Source: Planctomycetota bacterium
Lineage (GTDB): Bacteria > Planctomycetota > UBA1135 > GCA-002686595
NCBI GenBank assembly: GCA_029259635.1
Contig: JAJDEU010000043.1
Coordinates: forward strand, 62,001-126,000
DNA length: 64,000 bases
Direction of reading: 5' to 3'
Position numbers and translations under genes: made by a program
Shown: in pieces, positions 16,075 through 25,195 of the stretch
Numbering within the stretch: the first letter of the stretch is position 1
Layout of the letters: every line of letters begins with the position of its first letter
The notes under the pieces: model-generated
What the model saw: only the letters and a program-made list of their open reading frames with translations
Database searches by the model: none
What the model was told of the DNA's origin: nothing

Positions 16075-17399
16075 CAGTCTCGATCCACGGTTATTCGAGC
16101 CGACTGATAGAGCTGTTCGCGAATCCTGCTCGCCGCATGGTCCAGCTCCGTGAGCCGATCCAAGATCAGCTTCACCTGCTCCTGACTCATCTCCGGATCA
16201 GCTTCAGCCCCGCCTTGTTCCGACTCGGTCTGATCATCCTCGCGACCGGTCTCTTGCTCCTCTTCCTTTTTGGCCTGCGGATCTTCCTGGGACTCGGAAG
16301 AGGGGTTCGGATCCTGGTCGCCGTCCTGAGCTCCCTCGCCCTCTTGCGGATCAGCGTCCTGAGCCTCCTCATTGTTCTCGTTCGAAGAGTTCTTACCGGT
16401 CTTGCCCTCTTCTTCGTTCTCATCGTCGGACTCCGTATCGCCCTTATCGGTGTCCTCGCCCTCTTCGGTCTTCTCCGTCTCTTGCCCCTTATCCGACTCC
16501 TGATTCGATTCCGCCTCATCCCGCTTGGACTCGATACTGTCCAACTTGTCGAGACGGCGCTGCACGAGCTCGATGTTCGCGCGCGCGTCGCGATCACGCC
16601 AATCGATCTTCAAGCGCGAGATCAAGACATCGCGCGCCTTTTGGAATTGATCGCGCGCAGCTGGCAACGTGTCCTGCGCTGCGGGCTCGGGACTCGGCGA
16701 CTTCATCCGATCCAACTGGAGAGCCTCAGCCTTAATCTCTTCAACCCGCTCGTACAATTCCTCGCCATGTTCGATGTGCAACGCGGCCTGGTTATAGAGC
16801 GCTTCGAGCCGTAACTCTCCCGGTCCTGCGAGCACGCTTGCGGTTCGAAATCCATCGACAGATTGAATCCGGCGGCTCGCCATATCATCGGAGACTCCCG
16901 CAGCATAGCTGAGTTCGGCCTGTAGCTCCTCATCTCCCGTCGTCGATGCCACCTGCTCCATCAGCAAGTGAGCGAGAGCGCTGGCTTCTGCTCCCCGACC
17001 GTCGCGCGCCAATCTCTCAATCTCCACTAGCCCCATTCGCGGCGAACCGACAAAAGCCGGCGCGACGACTGTGGTCGGCGCAAGCACCACGGGCTCGGTC
17101 AACGGCTCCGCAGCAGCGTCGCTCTCGTCCGCTGCACCCGAGACATCCTTAAGCTCCGCCTTCTCCGTGGATTTTTGAAGGCGCGGGTTGTTCTTGAGGT
17201 CGACCGCGGGGGCTTGGCTCTTGTCCCACTGGCCTTTCTCGCCGAGGCCTTTCTGCTTCCTTCGTTTCGAATTATCGAGCTTGCGTTCACCGTTCTCGAT
17301 CACTCGCTCGGGGCTGGGTTTCTGCTCACCCGCTTCTTGCGCGAACACCGGTGCGCCGAGAAGTAGCGAGTAGAAGACAATGAAAAGTTGATGCTTCAT
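16071..17399 (-). CDS. BatC-like secreted protein with very acidic C-terminal region
   Basis: 442 residues from the ATG that overlaps the upstream stop (ATGA); this exposes a signal peptide, 'MKHQLFIVFYSLLLGAPVFAQ'. The middle (about 130-280) is helical and TPR-like. Residues about 300-405 are low-complexity and strongly acidic (runs of E, D, Q, S). The extreme C-terminus ends 'ITVDRDW', like the E/K-D-W end of BatC proteins. By position between BatB and BatD it is the BatC equivalent. The complementary strand shows an artificial hydrophobic frame because of the acidic codons. The acidic tail might bind cations or basic partners (inference). Confidence 0.75.
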   Translation of the reverse strand: MKHQLFIVFYSLLLGAPVFAQEAGEQKPSPERVIENGERKLDNSKRRKQKGLGEKGQWDKSQAPAVDLKNNPRLQKSTEKAELKDVSGAADESDAAAEPLTEPVVLAPTTVVAPAFVGSPRMGLVEIERLARDGRGAEASALAHLLMEQVASTTGDEELQAELSYAAGVSDDMASRRIQSVDGFRTASVLAGPGELRLEALYNQAALHIEHGEELYERVEEIKAEALQLDRMKSPSPEPAAQDTLPAARDQFQKARDVLISRLKIDWRDRDARANIELVQRRLDKLDSIESKRDEAESNQESDKGQETEKTEEGEDTDKGDTESDDENEEEGKTGKNSSNENNEEAQDADPQEGEGAQDGDQDPNPSSESQEDPQAKKEEEQETGREDDQTESEQGGAEADPEMSQEQVKLILDRLTELDHAASRIREQLYQSARITVDRDW

Positions 17400-18430
17400 G
17401 AGTTCACCTTCCGCGAGCGCGCGCGGCGTTCGCGAAATCCACATTCCCCTACGATAAACACGAGAGCGAGCACCAAGGTCCACTGATAGCGATCGTGGGG
17501 TACTCGCTCGATTCCACCATCCAATTCGCGCCGATCCATTCGCGAGATACTGCGCTCGTAGATGTACTCGAGTGGAGTGACGGATTCTTCCGTCGAGAGA
17601 TACAGACCGTCCGTGGCCTTTGCGAGCGCCTCCAGTGTCGACGAGTCGAGGCGCGAAACGATCTCCATGCCATTCGACGCTTGCATAAAGCCCTCGGTCC
17701 CGTCTGGCAGTATCACGGGAATCTTGCCGCCCCGCTCGGTGCCAACACCGATCACGTAGACGCGAATTCCCTGAGCAGCCGCATCCTTTGCGACCTTCAG
17801 TCCGTTGCCTTCGAGGTCCTCGCCGTCTGTCAAGAGCACGATCGCCTCGTGGTTCCCGGTACGGTCGTCAAACAGTCCGAGCGCATGCTCAAGAGCGACG
17901 CCCAGGTCGGTCCCGCCCTTGCGATTGTCTTCGGGTCGAACAGCGTCGAGCAGCGCAATCAGAGTGGTGCGATCATGCGTGAGTGGCGCGACATCACGGG
18001 CGTCTCCGGAGAAGCCGACGAGCGCGACGCGATCGCTCCCCAGCTTGGACAACAGTCCTTTGATTTCGCGCTTCGCTCGGTCGAGCCGGCTCGGTCGTAC
18101 ATCGCGGGCCTGCATACTGCGCGAGGTGTCGATGCAAATCACCAAGTCGACGCCGCGACGTTTGACTTCGCGTTGGGTATGGCCGCGAACGGGCCCCAGC
18201 AAAGCGAGCGCCATCAGCAGGCTCCCCACGGCAGCGAGAATGACGCGAAGCCGCGCTCGGTTCTCCGAGTAGCCCGGCAAGAAGCGATTGGATTGGGCGC
18301 CCGAAACGAGGCGCTCGCGTTCGCGGGCGCGCGAGACGAGTCCGAAGAGCCCGACGACGAGCAAGACGAGTGCGGCCAGAATGAACGGCCAGTATTCCGC
18401 CCGCAGTAAATCGAATCCGAGCACGCTCAT
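17396..18430 (-). CDS. batB: BatB-like von Willebrand factor A membrane protein
   Basis: 344 residues starting at the ATG that overlaps the batA stop (ATGA). An N-terminal membrane helix (about 10-32) and a second near 64-80 are followed by a VWA domain with an intact metal-ion-dependent adhesion site: 'DTSRSM' and, further on, 'T-D-G-E-D'. A C-terminal helix near 315-333 anchors the end. The TM-TM-VWA-TM topology is that of BatA/BatB, which place a VWA domain in the periplasm. It is the second VWA gene in the operon; which of the two corresponds to BatA or BatB is assigned by order only. Confidence 0.88.
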   Translation of the reverse strand: MSVLGFDLLRAEYWPFILAALVLLVVGLFGLVSRARERERLVSGAQSNRFLPGYSENRARLRVILAAVGSLLMALALLGPVRGHTQREVKRRGVDLVICIDTSRSMQARDVRPSRLDRAKREIKGLLSKLGSDRVALVGFSGDARDVAPLTHDRTTLIALLDAVRPEDNRKGGTDLGVALEHALGLFDDRTGNHEAIVLLTDGEDLEGNGLKVAKDAAAQGIRVYVIGVGTERGGKIPVILPDGTEGFMQASNGMEIVSRLDSSTLEALAKATDGLYLSTEESVTPLEYIYERSISRMDRRELDGGIERVPHDRYQWTLVLALVFIVGECGFRERRARSRKVNS

Positions 18431-19524
18431 GTCAACCGCCTCGCCCAGGTCGAAGAGAGCAGCCATGCGAGCAAGTAAGCCAAGAGCGCCGGCTGAAGAA
18501 ACAGCGGATAGAGATCGAAGGTCTCGACGTAGCGCCGCTCTTCGCGCGGCGTCCGCTCAAGCTCTTCAATCTCCGCGTAGACCTCCTCCAGCGATTCCTT
18601 ATCGCGCGCACGCCAGAATCGACCACCGGTCTTTTCGACGATCGCTTCCAGCTCTTTCGTGTTCGGCGTCTCGTTCGTCGGAATGACACCACGACCCGTG
18701 CTCTTGTAGACGAAGCGAGCGGCGAGAATCGCATGGACGCGGATATCCTCCGCAGCCGCCATTCCGGCCGCCTCCATCGGAGTGATGTCGTCGAGCATGT
18801 TCTCGCCATCCGTCAGAAGGATGACGACCTTCGATTTGGCTTCCGTGTCGCGCAGCACGGCAACCGCCTTCGCCAGCGCGATACCAATCGCCGTTCCGTC
18901 CTCCAGGCCGCCGCCCTCGACCGTCTCGCTGATTCTCAAGAAGTTCGTGAGCGCGTTGACGTCGAGAGTGAAGGGGCACAGAACCGACGGGTAGCGCGCA
19001 AAAGTCATCAGCGCGACGTTGTCGGCGTTCCCCTCTCGATCCGTCATCCGACGAACAGCGAACTCCTCGACAACCTCTTTGACGACGTCATAGCGCGTGA
19101 GCGATCCGTCGTCGATGAGGTCGCGGAAGTTCATCGAGCTCGACTTGTCGACCAGCAGGACGATGTCGACACCTTCCGAGAGAGTGTTCTCTTCGATGTT
19201 TCCGCGGAGCGGACGCGCCAGCGCGATGACACATAGAGCGAGAGCGAGTCCCTGAAGGAAGGTCGGTATCCAGGTCGTGCGCTGGCGGAAGCTCTTCGGA
19301 AGTCCCGCAATCGGAAGCACCGAGACACGCCCCGCCGTGCGACCTCGGCGCGCGCGTCCCCACAGGAGAAACAAGAGCGCGGCCGGGAAGATCAAGAGGA
19401 ACCAGGGGTCGGCGAGCGAGTACTCGCCAAAGAGTTCGAGCCCGACTGCCGCCGCGCTCTGGCCCTCTTCCGGACGCAACAAGGCCAAGGGCGGCATCAG
19501 CATCCCGAGCAATCCAGCGCTCAT
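18427..19524 (-). CDS. batA: BatA-like von Willebrand factor A membrane protein
   Basis: 365 residues with two N-terminal hydrophobic segments (about 39-56 and 89-103), a VWA domain with MIDAS 'DKSSSM' and 'LLTDGENMLDDI', and a C-terminal hydrophobic helix near 342-357. The first segment 'FGEYSLADPWFLLIFPAALLFL' resembles the BatA N-terminus ('F..P..L.ll...P'). The ATG overlaps the upstream stop (ATGA) and its own stop overlaps batB. It probably works as a periplasmic VWA scaffold whose assembly is driven by the MoxR ATPase encoded at the head of the operon. Confidence 0.88.
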   Translation of the reverse strand: MSAGLLGMLMPPLALLRPEEGQSAAAVGLELFGEYSLADPWFLLIFPAALLFLLWGRARRGRTAGRVSVLPIAGLPKSFRQRTTWIPTFLQGLALALCVIALARPLRGNIEENTLSEGVDIVLLVDKSSSMNFRDLIDDGSLTRYDVVKEVVEEFAVRRMTDREGNADNVALMTFARYPSVLCPFTLDVNALTNFLRISETVEGGGLEDGTAIGIALAKAVAVLRDTEAKSKVVILLTDGENMLDDITPMEAAGMAAAEDIRVHAILAARFVYKSTGRGVIPTNETPNTKELEAIVEKTGGRFWRARDKESLEEVYAEIEELERTPREERRYVETFDLYPLFLQPALLAYLLAWLLSSTWARRLT

Positions 19525-20510
19525 GACCGGCCTCCCGAGACGCTGTCCATGCTCTCGATCACGCCGCGTGCGGCGCCGAGCACCTCTTCGACAGCCCAGC
19601 TCGTGGGTTTGATCCGAGCGTACTTCACCGATTCAGCGCTCTCAAAAACCTGTCCGAGGTGTTCTTCGATCTCGCCACTCACGCGCGCGTCGCTGCGAAC
19701 GAGATCGAGCCACTCGGCGTCGGTCGTTCCCGCCCATGATTGTCCGAGACGCTCCTCCGTCGCTTCTCGAACGAGCGACGTCAACGAGTAGTAGAGCGAT
19801 TGAAGCGCTTGCAAATCGTCGGGCAGGTTCTGCTCCATCGATGTGAGCTGGTCGAGCGGCGCGACCTTCGCCACCGGATTCGCGCCCGTCCGCTTGCGAA
19901 TCAGGATCCACCAGCCCGCGACCAGAACGAGAGTCACCGCCGGCGCCAGCAACCACCACGGCAAGGGCTCTGTGGCCGGACTGGGATCGCGGGGATCGCG
20001 AAAGCCCCTGCGCGGACGTGCGAACTCGTCGTCCGCACCGAGCACCGACTCGATGGCGAGCTTGCCTTCCGAAGTCATCACGGAGAGCGCGGCTTCCCCT
20101 TCGCCGAAGAAGATCTCCATCGAAGGCAAGACCTCGATCCCGGCGAGCCCAAGCACCTGCCAGCTCTTGCGGGTGATCCAAAACCCGGCCTCGTTGATTC
20201 CGTCCGGTGAGGCTTCTGCCGTCGCGCCATAATCTTCGAGCACGACCCAATGCGGTCCGAGCCCGAGGTCGGTCCCCGGCAAAATGGGAATCAGCTCCTT
20301 GGGATGATGAATCTCAAGGGTCCAGCGCATCGGCTCGCCAACCTCGACGTCGTCGGGTTCGGTCGTCAGCGTTGCGCGCAATCCGGGAACCAGGAGAGAG
20401 CTCGTCGGCTTCGCATTCGGCTTCCCCTTCTTGTTCGCCTTTTGAAGAGCGAACGCCGGAGGTGAAGCCACGCAGAGCACCAACAGAAAGAGAGCGAGGG
20501 GAGACTTCAT
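19521..20510 (-). CDS. Bat-operon single-pass membrane protein with an extracytoplasmic beta domain
   Basis: 329 residues: signal peptide ('MKSPLALFLLVLCVASPPAFA'), a beta-rich extracytoplasmic domain (about 40-175; 'ATLTTEPDDVEVGEPMRWTL' resembles the BatD Ig-like unit), one transmembrane helix near 195-214, and a helical cytoplasmic domain of about 110 residues. Proteins in this slot between DUF58 and BatA in other Bat operons have the same plan. GGAGG lies 5 nt before the ATG, which overlaps the DUF58 stop (TGATG). Specific function unknown. Confidence 0.75.
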   Translation of the reverse strand: MKSPLALFLLVLCVASPPAFALQKANKKGKPNAKPTSSLLVPGLRATLTTEPDDVEVGEPMRWTLEIHHPKELIPILPGTDLGLGPHWVVLEDYGATAEASPDGINEAGFWITRKSWQVLGLAGIEVLPSMEIFFGEGEAALSVMTSEGKLAIESVLGADDEFARPRRGFRDPRDPSPATEPLPWWLLAPAVTLVLVAGWWILIRKRTGANPVAKVAPLDQLTSMEQNLPDDLQALQSLYYSLTSLVREATEERLGQSWAGTTDAEWLDLVRSDARVSGEIEEHLGQVFESAESVKYARIKPTSWAVEEVLGAARGVIESMDSVSGGRS

Positions 20511-21433
20511 CAGCGCCTCCTCATTCGTTTCCGGAAGAAGCGCACCACCGACTCTCCGACGTCACCGCAAGTGGAGAGATCGATCCGCTCGGAACGCGCG
20601 CGCAGCAGAATCTCATCGAGCGCGGCCGCGCGCTCTGTGGCCGCTCGACGCCAGTGTTCGCGAACACTTGAAGAGCGCGTGTCGACATCTACCATCTGCC
20701 CGGACTCGATGTCGCGCATCGTGATCAGGCCGGCTCGCGGCAGCTCCTCTTCGAAGGGATCGGTGATTCGCACGCAGACGACGTCGTGCTTGGCCGAGAG
20801 TCGAGCCAACACGAGGGACCAGTCTTCTTCCGACGTCGTCAGAAAGTCCGAGACGACGAAGATCATCGAGCGCCGGCGCAGCATGCGCAGCTGGTGCTCG
20901 AGAACATTGACGAGCGAGCTGCCCTTGCCGCCGGGCTTCGCGGCGATCACCTCGCGAATCACGCGCATGACGTGGCTCAGGCCCTTCTTGGGATTGAGGT
21001 GCAGACCGGGCTCGTCCGAGAAGAGCGACAGTCCGACTTGGTCGTGCTGGAAGACGGCGACGTAAGCCATCAGCGCGGCGAACTCGGCGGCCGTCTCGCG
21101 CTTGCTCCGCTCGCGGCTGCCAAAGTCCATAGAGAGCGAGGTGTCGATGACCAGCTGGAGCGTGAGCTGTCGCTCTTCCACGAAGGTCTTGACGAAAGGT
21201 TCGCCCGTGCGAGCGGTGACGTTCCAGTCAATCGTTCGAATGTCGTCGCCGGGTTGATACTGGCGCACCTCCTCGAACTCGATGCCGGTTCCGCGAAAGG
21301 TGCTCTTGTAGGCACCCGACAGCATGTTCGACACCATGCGGTGAGTGCGCACTTGGATCTGGCGCACGCGCGCCATCAGATCGGGCGCGAGAACCTCGCC
21401 GCCCGCTGATCCCCTGTTGTCCGTTTCGGCCAC
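20510..21433 (-). CDS. DUF58 family protein
   Basis: 307 residues, no membrane segment. The DUF58 signature is present: 'RGTGIEFEEVRQYQPGDDIRTIDWNVTAR' in pieces around residues 47-75, then a VWA-like core starting 'QLVIDTSLSMDFGS' with a D-x-S-x-S metal site. DUF58 proteins accompany MoxR AAA+ ATPases and VWA proteins and are thought to bridge them. The start is a GTG with no strong Shine-Dalgarno, 13 bases after the moxR stop, so translation probably depends on coupling. It is the second gene of the operon. Confidence 0.9.
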   Translation of the reverse strand: MAETDNRGSAGGEVLAPDLMARVRQIQVRTHRMVSNMLSGAYKSTFRGTGIEFEEVRQYQPGDDIRTIDWNVTARTGEPFVKTFVEERQLTLQLVIDTSLSMDFGSRERSKRETAAEFAALMAYVAVFQHDQVGLSLFSDEPGLHLNPKKGLSHVMRVIREVIAAKPGGKGSSLVNVLEHQLRMLRRRSMIFVVSDFLTTSEEDWSLVLARLSAKHDVVCVRITDPFEEELPRAGLITMRDIESGQMVDVDTRSSSVREHWRRAATERAAALDEILLRARSERIDLSTCGDVGESVVRFFRKRMRRR

Positions 21434-21446
21434 GGGTGAGTGCGTT

Positions 21447-22442
21447 CTAGGGAACCGGAATGGTCTCGAGAATGCGCGAGACGATCTCGTCCGAAGTGCG
21501 CCCTTCGGCCTCGGCCTCGTAGCTCGGGATGATCCGGTGACGAAGCACGTTGTGCGCCACCTTCTTAATGTCGCCCGGCGTCACGAAGTCGCGATGCTCC
21601 AAGAAGGCGTTGGCACGCGCGCAGAGCGAGAGCGCCATGGTCGCGCGCGGCGATGCGCCAAATTGAATCTGACCGACGAGCTCTTTAAGCCCGCCCTTCT
21701 CCGGCTCGCGCGTCGCGCCGACGAGGTCGACGATGTATTCGCGCAAGCGCTGGTCCACGGTGATGACATCGACGAGCTTGCGGCTCTCGATAATCTGATC
21801 GGTCGTCACAACCTTGCGAACCTGCGGCGGAGCTTGAGTCGTCGCGTGACGATCCATGATCTCCAGCTCTTCGTTCCGGTTCGGATAGGTCACGATAATC
21901 TTGACGAGGAACCTGTCGACCTGAGCTTCGGGGAGAGAGTACGTGCCCTCTTGCTCGATCGGGTTCATCGTCGCGAGCACCAAGAACGGCTTCGGTAGTT
22001 CGAAGGTCGTGCCGCCGATGGACACTTGCTTCTCCTGCATTGCCTCGAGCAGAGCCGACTGCACTTTTGCGGGCGCGCGGTTGATCTCGTCGGCCAGAAC
22101 GAACTGCGCAAAGATCGGTCCTTTGCGCGGCCGGAACTCGCCGGTCTTCGCGTCGTAGATCTCGGTTCCGATCAGGTCGGCCGGCAGAAGGTCGGGCGTG
22201 AACTGAAGGCGCGCGAAGCTCGCGTCCACCGCTCCGGCCAGGCTCGACACCGCCAAGGTCTTGGCGATCCCGGGGACGCCTTCCAGCAGGACGTGGCCGC
22301 TGGTCAGCAGGCCGAGCAGCAAGCCGTGGACGAGCTGTTCTTGTCCCACGAGCACGTCGCCCATGGTGGACTTGAGTTCGTCGACCCACTCGCTCGAGCG
22401 CTCGATATCTCCGGGGGACAGGCTAGCTTGGGCAGTCGGCAT
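21447..22442 (-). CDS. moxR: MoxR family AAA+ ATPase
   Basis: About 331 residues from the ATG giving 'MPTAQASLSPGDIERSSEW'; the frame extends upstream another 25 codons without family similarity. AAA+ features: Walker A 'GVPGIAKT', Walker B 'LADEINRAP', sensor 1 'LVLATMNP', sensor 2 region near the C-terminus ('GASPRATMALSLCARANAFLE'). MoxR ATPases act as cytoplasmic chaperones that mature or remodel VWA-domain partners, here the downstream DUF58 and BatA/BatB proteins. It heads the eight-gene operon; the 292 bases upstream of it hold no gene and should contain the operon promoter, although I see no clear motif. Confidence 0.93.
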   Translation of the reverse strand: MPTAQASLSPGDIERSSEWVDELKSTMGDVLVGQEQLVHGLLLGLLTSGHVLLEGVPGIAKTLAVSSLAGAVDASFARLQFTPDLLPADLIGTEIYDAKTGEFRPRKGPIFAQFVLADEINRAPAKVQSALLEAMQEKQVSIGGTTFELPKPFLVLATMNPIEQEGTYSLPEAQVDRFLVKIIVTYPNRNEELEIMDRHATTQAPPQVRKVVTTDQIIESRKLVDVITVDQRLREYIVDLVGATREPEKGGLKELVGQIQFGASPRATMALSLCARANAFLEHRDFVTPGDIKKVAHNVLRHRIIPSYEAEAEGRTSDEIVSRILETIPVP

Positions 22443-22734
22443 GAAAGTAGGGCGGGCTGGGGGACGGAGACTCGGAGAGTGTGATGGGTGGAATCGGCCC
22501 GTACGCCCTGCGAGCACAGGTGTTAGGACCGAGCGGGCCGGTGGATCCCGCTGGCGTCAAAGTGTCACCTCTCCAGATGCCGGAGGAGGGCTCCTCTCTG
22601 GAAAAGTGGCGAGCATTCTAAGCGAGACGGCCCCGGAAAAGCCTCTGCTTGCCCATTCGTTGACCTAGATTTTTCGAGTCGCCATCGGGCGGGACGCCGA
22701 AAGCCCGGCAGCGCCGCTCCCCCGCCGACCGAGA

Positions 22735-23775
22735 CTAGCCCGCCGGAAGCGCGGTCCCGTGCGCGAGGTAGTGGTTCAACCGCGCTTCCCACTCACGCAT
22801 GAATCCTTCGAAATACGACTCGGTGAACTCGTCGATGAAGGCATCGCCCGCCGGCCCGAGGCTGGTGTGGCTGTAGGTGACCTCCGCCTCGCAGCCAACT
22901 TCGGTCGCGCGAAGCTGAATCGCGAGCCGACACACCGTGACTTCCGGTGTGACCTTGAGCATCTCGACGAAGTCCCGCTCCGGTTCGTGGCGAGTGATCG
23001 TCCAGATCGCGTCGTAGGGCGACGCCTCGGTGATGAACACGCAGTCTCGCTCGGCCAGGCCCGACTCGCTCACCACGAGCAGTGGATCCCAGCCATCGAT
23101 CCAGTCCGCCTCACGTACCGGGCAGAGGAGCGGGAAGACCTCGGCAGTACTTCCCGTCAAGGTTTGGGTGAAGCTACGGGCGACGCGTACCGGTGCGACT
23201 ACTGGAGAGACTTGTCCCCCGTCTACTGCAAGTGCGGAGCCGGAATCGACTTCCGCTGTCGCCTTCCTGCGGTCATGACAACCGTCGAACTTTTCGCGCA
23301 GAAGACTCCATGTAGCGTCCGGAGTCGAATTGGTGATCTGATCATCCTGCAGCCAATAAAACCTTCCCTCGGCGATCAGCGCGATCCCGTCGTCGAAGCG
23401 ATGGGCACGAAAGCTTTCGCTCCAGGGTCCCGAGTAAATCCACTGATTGAACTCAAAACGAAATCGCGACGGACCGAGCCGGATCCGGACCCTAATTCCG
23501 ACTCGCGGATCATTAGCCTTAAACTTTAAACCGCGCCGCTTCTCCATGATTGGAAGCGCGTGAATGATCCACGCGAGAAATAAGGAGAAAGCGGCGAGTT
23601 GATAATTTTCCGAGAAAATCGACCCGGCCGCCCACGCTAGCAGGCCCAGCTTCATGAAGAGTTTGAGAGCCCGCCACCAAGGTGGATCCGGAGTCAGTGA
23701 GAGCATCCGTGCCTGACGAGTGCGAACATGCGCTTCGCAGAACTCATACTCATAGGTGATTGTGCTCTTCGTCAT
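22735..23775 (-). CDS. Membrane protein with C-terminal SRPBCC (START-like) domain
   Basis: 346 residues. Two hydrophobic helices near the N-terminus (about 38-53 and 59-75) lie in a region resembling YcxB-type proteins, where a short beta domain surrounds two helices. The second half (about 200-340) is an SRPBCC lipid-binding fold: 'TGSTAEVFPLLCPVREADWIDGWDP', 'ITRHEPERDFVEMLKVTPEVTV' and a long C-terminal helix ending 'WEARLNHYL'. This combination of a membrane module with a hydrophobic-ligand pocket is uncommon. No neighbour is on the same strand within 90 bases, so the role is unknown. Confidence 0.7.
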   Translation of the reverse strand: MTKSTITYEYEFCEAHVRTRQARMLSLTPDPPWWRALKLFMKLGLLAWAAGSIFSENYQLAAFSLFLAWIIHALPIMEKRRGLKFKANDPRVGIRVRIRLGPSRFRFEFNQWIYSGPWSESFRAHRFDDGIALIAEGRFYWLQDDQITNSTPDATWSLLREKFDGCHDRRKATAEVDSGSALAVDGGQVSPVVAPVRVARSFTQTLTGSTAEVFPLLCPVREADWIDGWDPLLVVSESGLAERDCVFITEASPYDAIWTITRHEPERDFVEMLKVTPEVTVCRLAIQLRATEVGCEAEVTYSHTSLGPAGDAFIDEFTESYFEGFMREWEARLNHYLAHGTALPAG

Positions 23776-23872
23776 GGGCGCTCTCGTGATTCCGAATCGA
23801 GTTCTTTGCGCAACGATACGACTGGCGTAGGCCGAGCGTCGGCTCAGCCTACATTTGCGAGAGTCTCAATGT

Positions 23873-24688
23873 TCAGGTCTTGATCAAGAACTGGAGCTCG
23901 GTCACGTACTTCTTGGGGTTGCCTTTGAAGATCATGCCCGGTCCTTTGATGAAGACTTCGCGACTGGGGTTGACGAGCGAGAATTCCCGCTCCTTCGCAT
24001 AGTCCAGCAGACGGTGGTAGGAGCGACCGAAGTCCTCGTACGGACCGAAATGCACCAACGAGATGCACTTTCCGCCGGGCAACTCGCGCACCTCCACCCC
24101 TTCCGCTTGCACCTCCCGCTTGAGCGGCACGCACGGCTCGAAGTCCGCATCCTCTTCGCGATACTCGTCGTCGTAGCACAGCATCATCGCCTTGCCGCCC
24201 ATGTGACGCCCGAGCTTGCGCCCCAGCTGCCGAAAGGCCTTGCCGCAGTCGGAGTAGCGCCCCGTCATGCGAATGCCCCCCACTAAAATCGGCGCCAATA
24301 CTTTCTCTTCAATCTCGCTGATTGTCTTCGTCATTTCACTCCTCGCGTTCGTCTCGGTTTCAATAATGGAATCGAGGACTCGAACAATGTCATCGCGCTC
24401 GCGAATCTCATCTTGCAGCTGGTGTTTGCGTTCCTCCAGGAAGATGAGAACATCGGCATCGTCGCCGCACTCCGCCAGAATCTCGAGAATCGAGTCCAAG
24501 GCGAAGCCGAGCTCGCGCAGCGCAACGATGATGTGCGCCCGCTCCAGGTTGCTCTTGTCGTAGTTGCGATAACCGGTTTCTTGTTCCACGAGAGCCGGAG
24601 TCAAGAGCTGCTTCTCGTGATAGAAGCGCAGCGTCTTCACTGTCAGCCCGCTCATGCGGGAAAACTCGCCGATGCTGTAGAGAGTCAT
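23873..24688 (-). CDS. MerR family regulator with GyrI-like effector-binding domain
   Basis: 271 residues. The N-terminal winged helix-turn-helix (residues 3-72) is typical MerR: 'YSIGEFSRMSGLTVKTLRFYHEKQLL' followed by 'TGYRNYD'. A coiled-coil dimerisation helix spans about 75-125 ('LEERKHQLQDEIRERDDIVRVL'). The C-terminal half (about 130-271) looks like the GyrI/BmrR drug-binding fold with 'GGKCISLVHFGPYEDFGRSY'. It is probably a multidrug-responsive activator acting on a promoter with long -10/-35 spacing. No efflux gene is adjacent, so the target is not evident. Confidence 0.88.
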   Translation of the reverse strand: MTLYSIGEFSRMSGLTVKTLRFYHEKQLLTPALVEQETGYRNYDKSNLERAHIIVALRELGFALDSILEILAECGDDADVLIFLEERKHQLQDEIRERDDIVRVLDSIIETETNARSEMTKTISEIEEKVLAPILVGGIRMTGRYSDCGKAFRQLGRKLGRHMGGKAMMLCYDDEYREEDADFEPCVPLKREVQAEGVEVRELPGGKCISLVHFGPYEDFGRSYHRLLDYAKEREFSLVNPSREVFIKGPGMIFKGNPKKYVTELQFLIKT

Positions 24689-24761
24689 TTCAAGTCCTCA
24701 CGAAACCGGAAGCTAAGGCCTCCAGTAAGGGGAGAGTCAAGGGATCCATGGTCGGGCCCTG

Positions 24762-25175
24762 TCAAGAATTCTGAGCGGACACTGTCCTCTCGGCTGAACG
24801 CGTATCGGAGTCGTCTTCCGGCGCATCCAACTCACGATCCCAGCGCGCGAACAGGCGCTTCCGAAACAACGAGTGGCCGATCGCGCTGAGATAGACGGCT
24901 ATCAGGAGCAAGTTCACGGCGATGGCTAGCTCCTTGGGGCAGTAGGACTCGGCCCTGCCAGCAATGAGAGCCGCCACGTAAGCGATGTCGAAGAGCAGCA
25001 GTGAACCGAACAGAATGAGTTCGAATCGCCCTGATCGGCGCTGACGATTCTGCATGTCAATGACGACCTCGCGCAGCTTTCCCTCCGCGAGCAACTGCTT
25101 ATCGCTATAGAGGAGCTCGAAGCGATTCAGCTTCTCCAGGATTCTCGTGGCAGCGCTTTGGTTCATGGTCGGCAT
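24762..25175 (-). CDS. Hypothetical two-helix membrane protein
   Basis: 137 residues with two predicted transmembrane segments (about 51-71 and 85-104), an amphipathic basic N-terminal region ('ATRILEKLNRFELLYSDKQLL') and an acidic C-terminus. It resembles small inner-membrane proteins of unknown function; I recognise no family. The start could be either of two ATG codons nine bases apart. It lies 20 bases downstream of the HD-domain gene on the same strand, so the two may be co-transcribed. Confidence 0.6.
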   Translation of the reverse strand: MPTMNQSAATRILEKLNRFELLYSDKQLLAEGKLREVVIDMQNRQRRSGRFELILFGSLLLFDIAYVAALIAGRAESYCPKELAIAVNLLLIAVYLSAIGHSLFRKRLFARWDRELDAPEDDSDTRSAERTVSAQNS

Positions 25176-25195
25176 TCTCTTTCGAAGAGCTCTTC

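Noticed and set aside
16137-16814. 225-codon hydrophobic reading frame on the plus strand
   Set aside because: It is antisense to the acidic BatC-like region; complement of GAA/GAG/GAC codons reads as Leu/Phe/Val and creates an artificial membrane-like sequence. No ribosome binding site or family similarity.
17495-18409. 304-codon plus-strand frame
   Set aside because: Antisense to batB with its VWA motif; no family signature on the plus strand.
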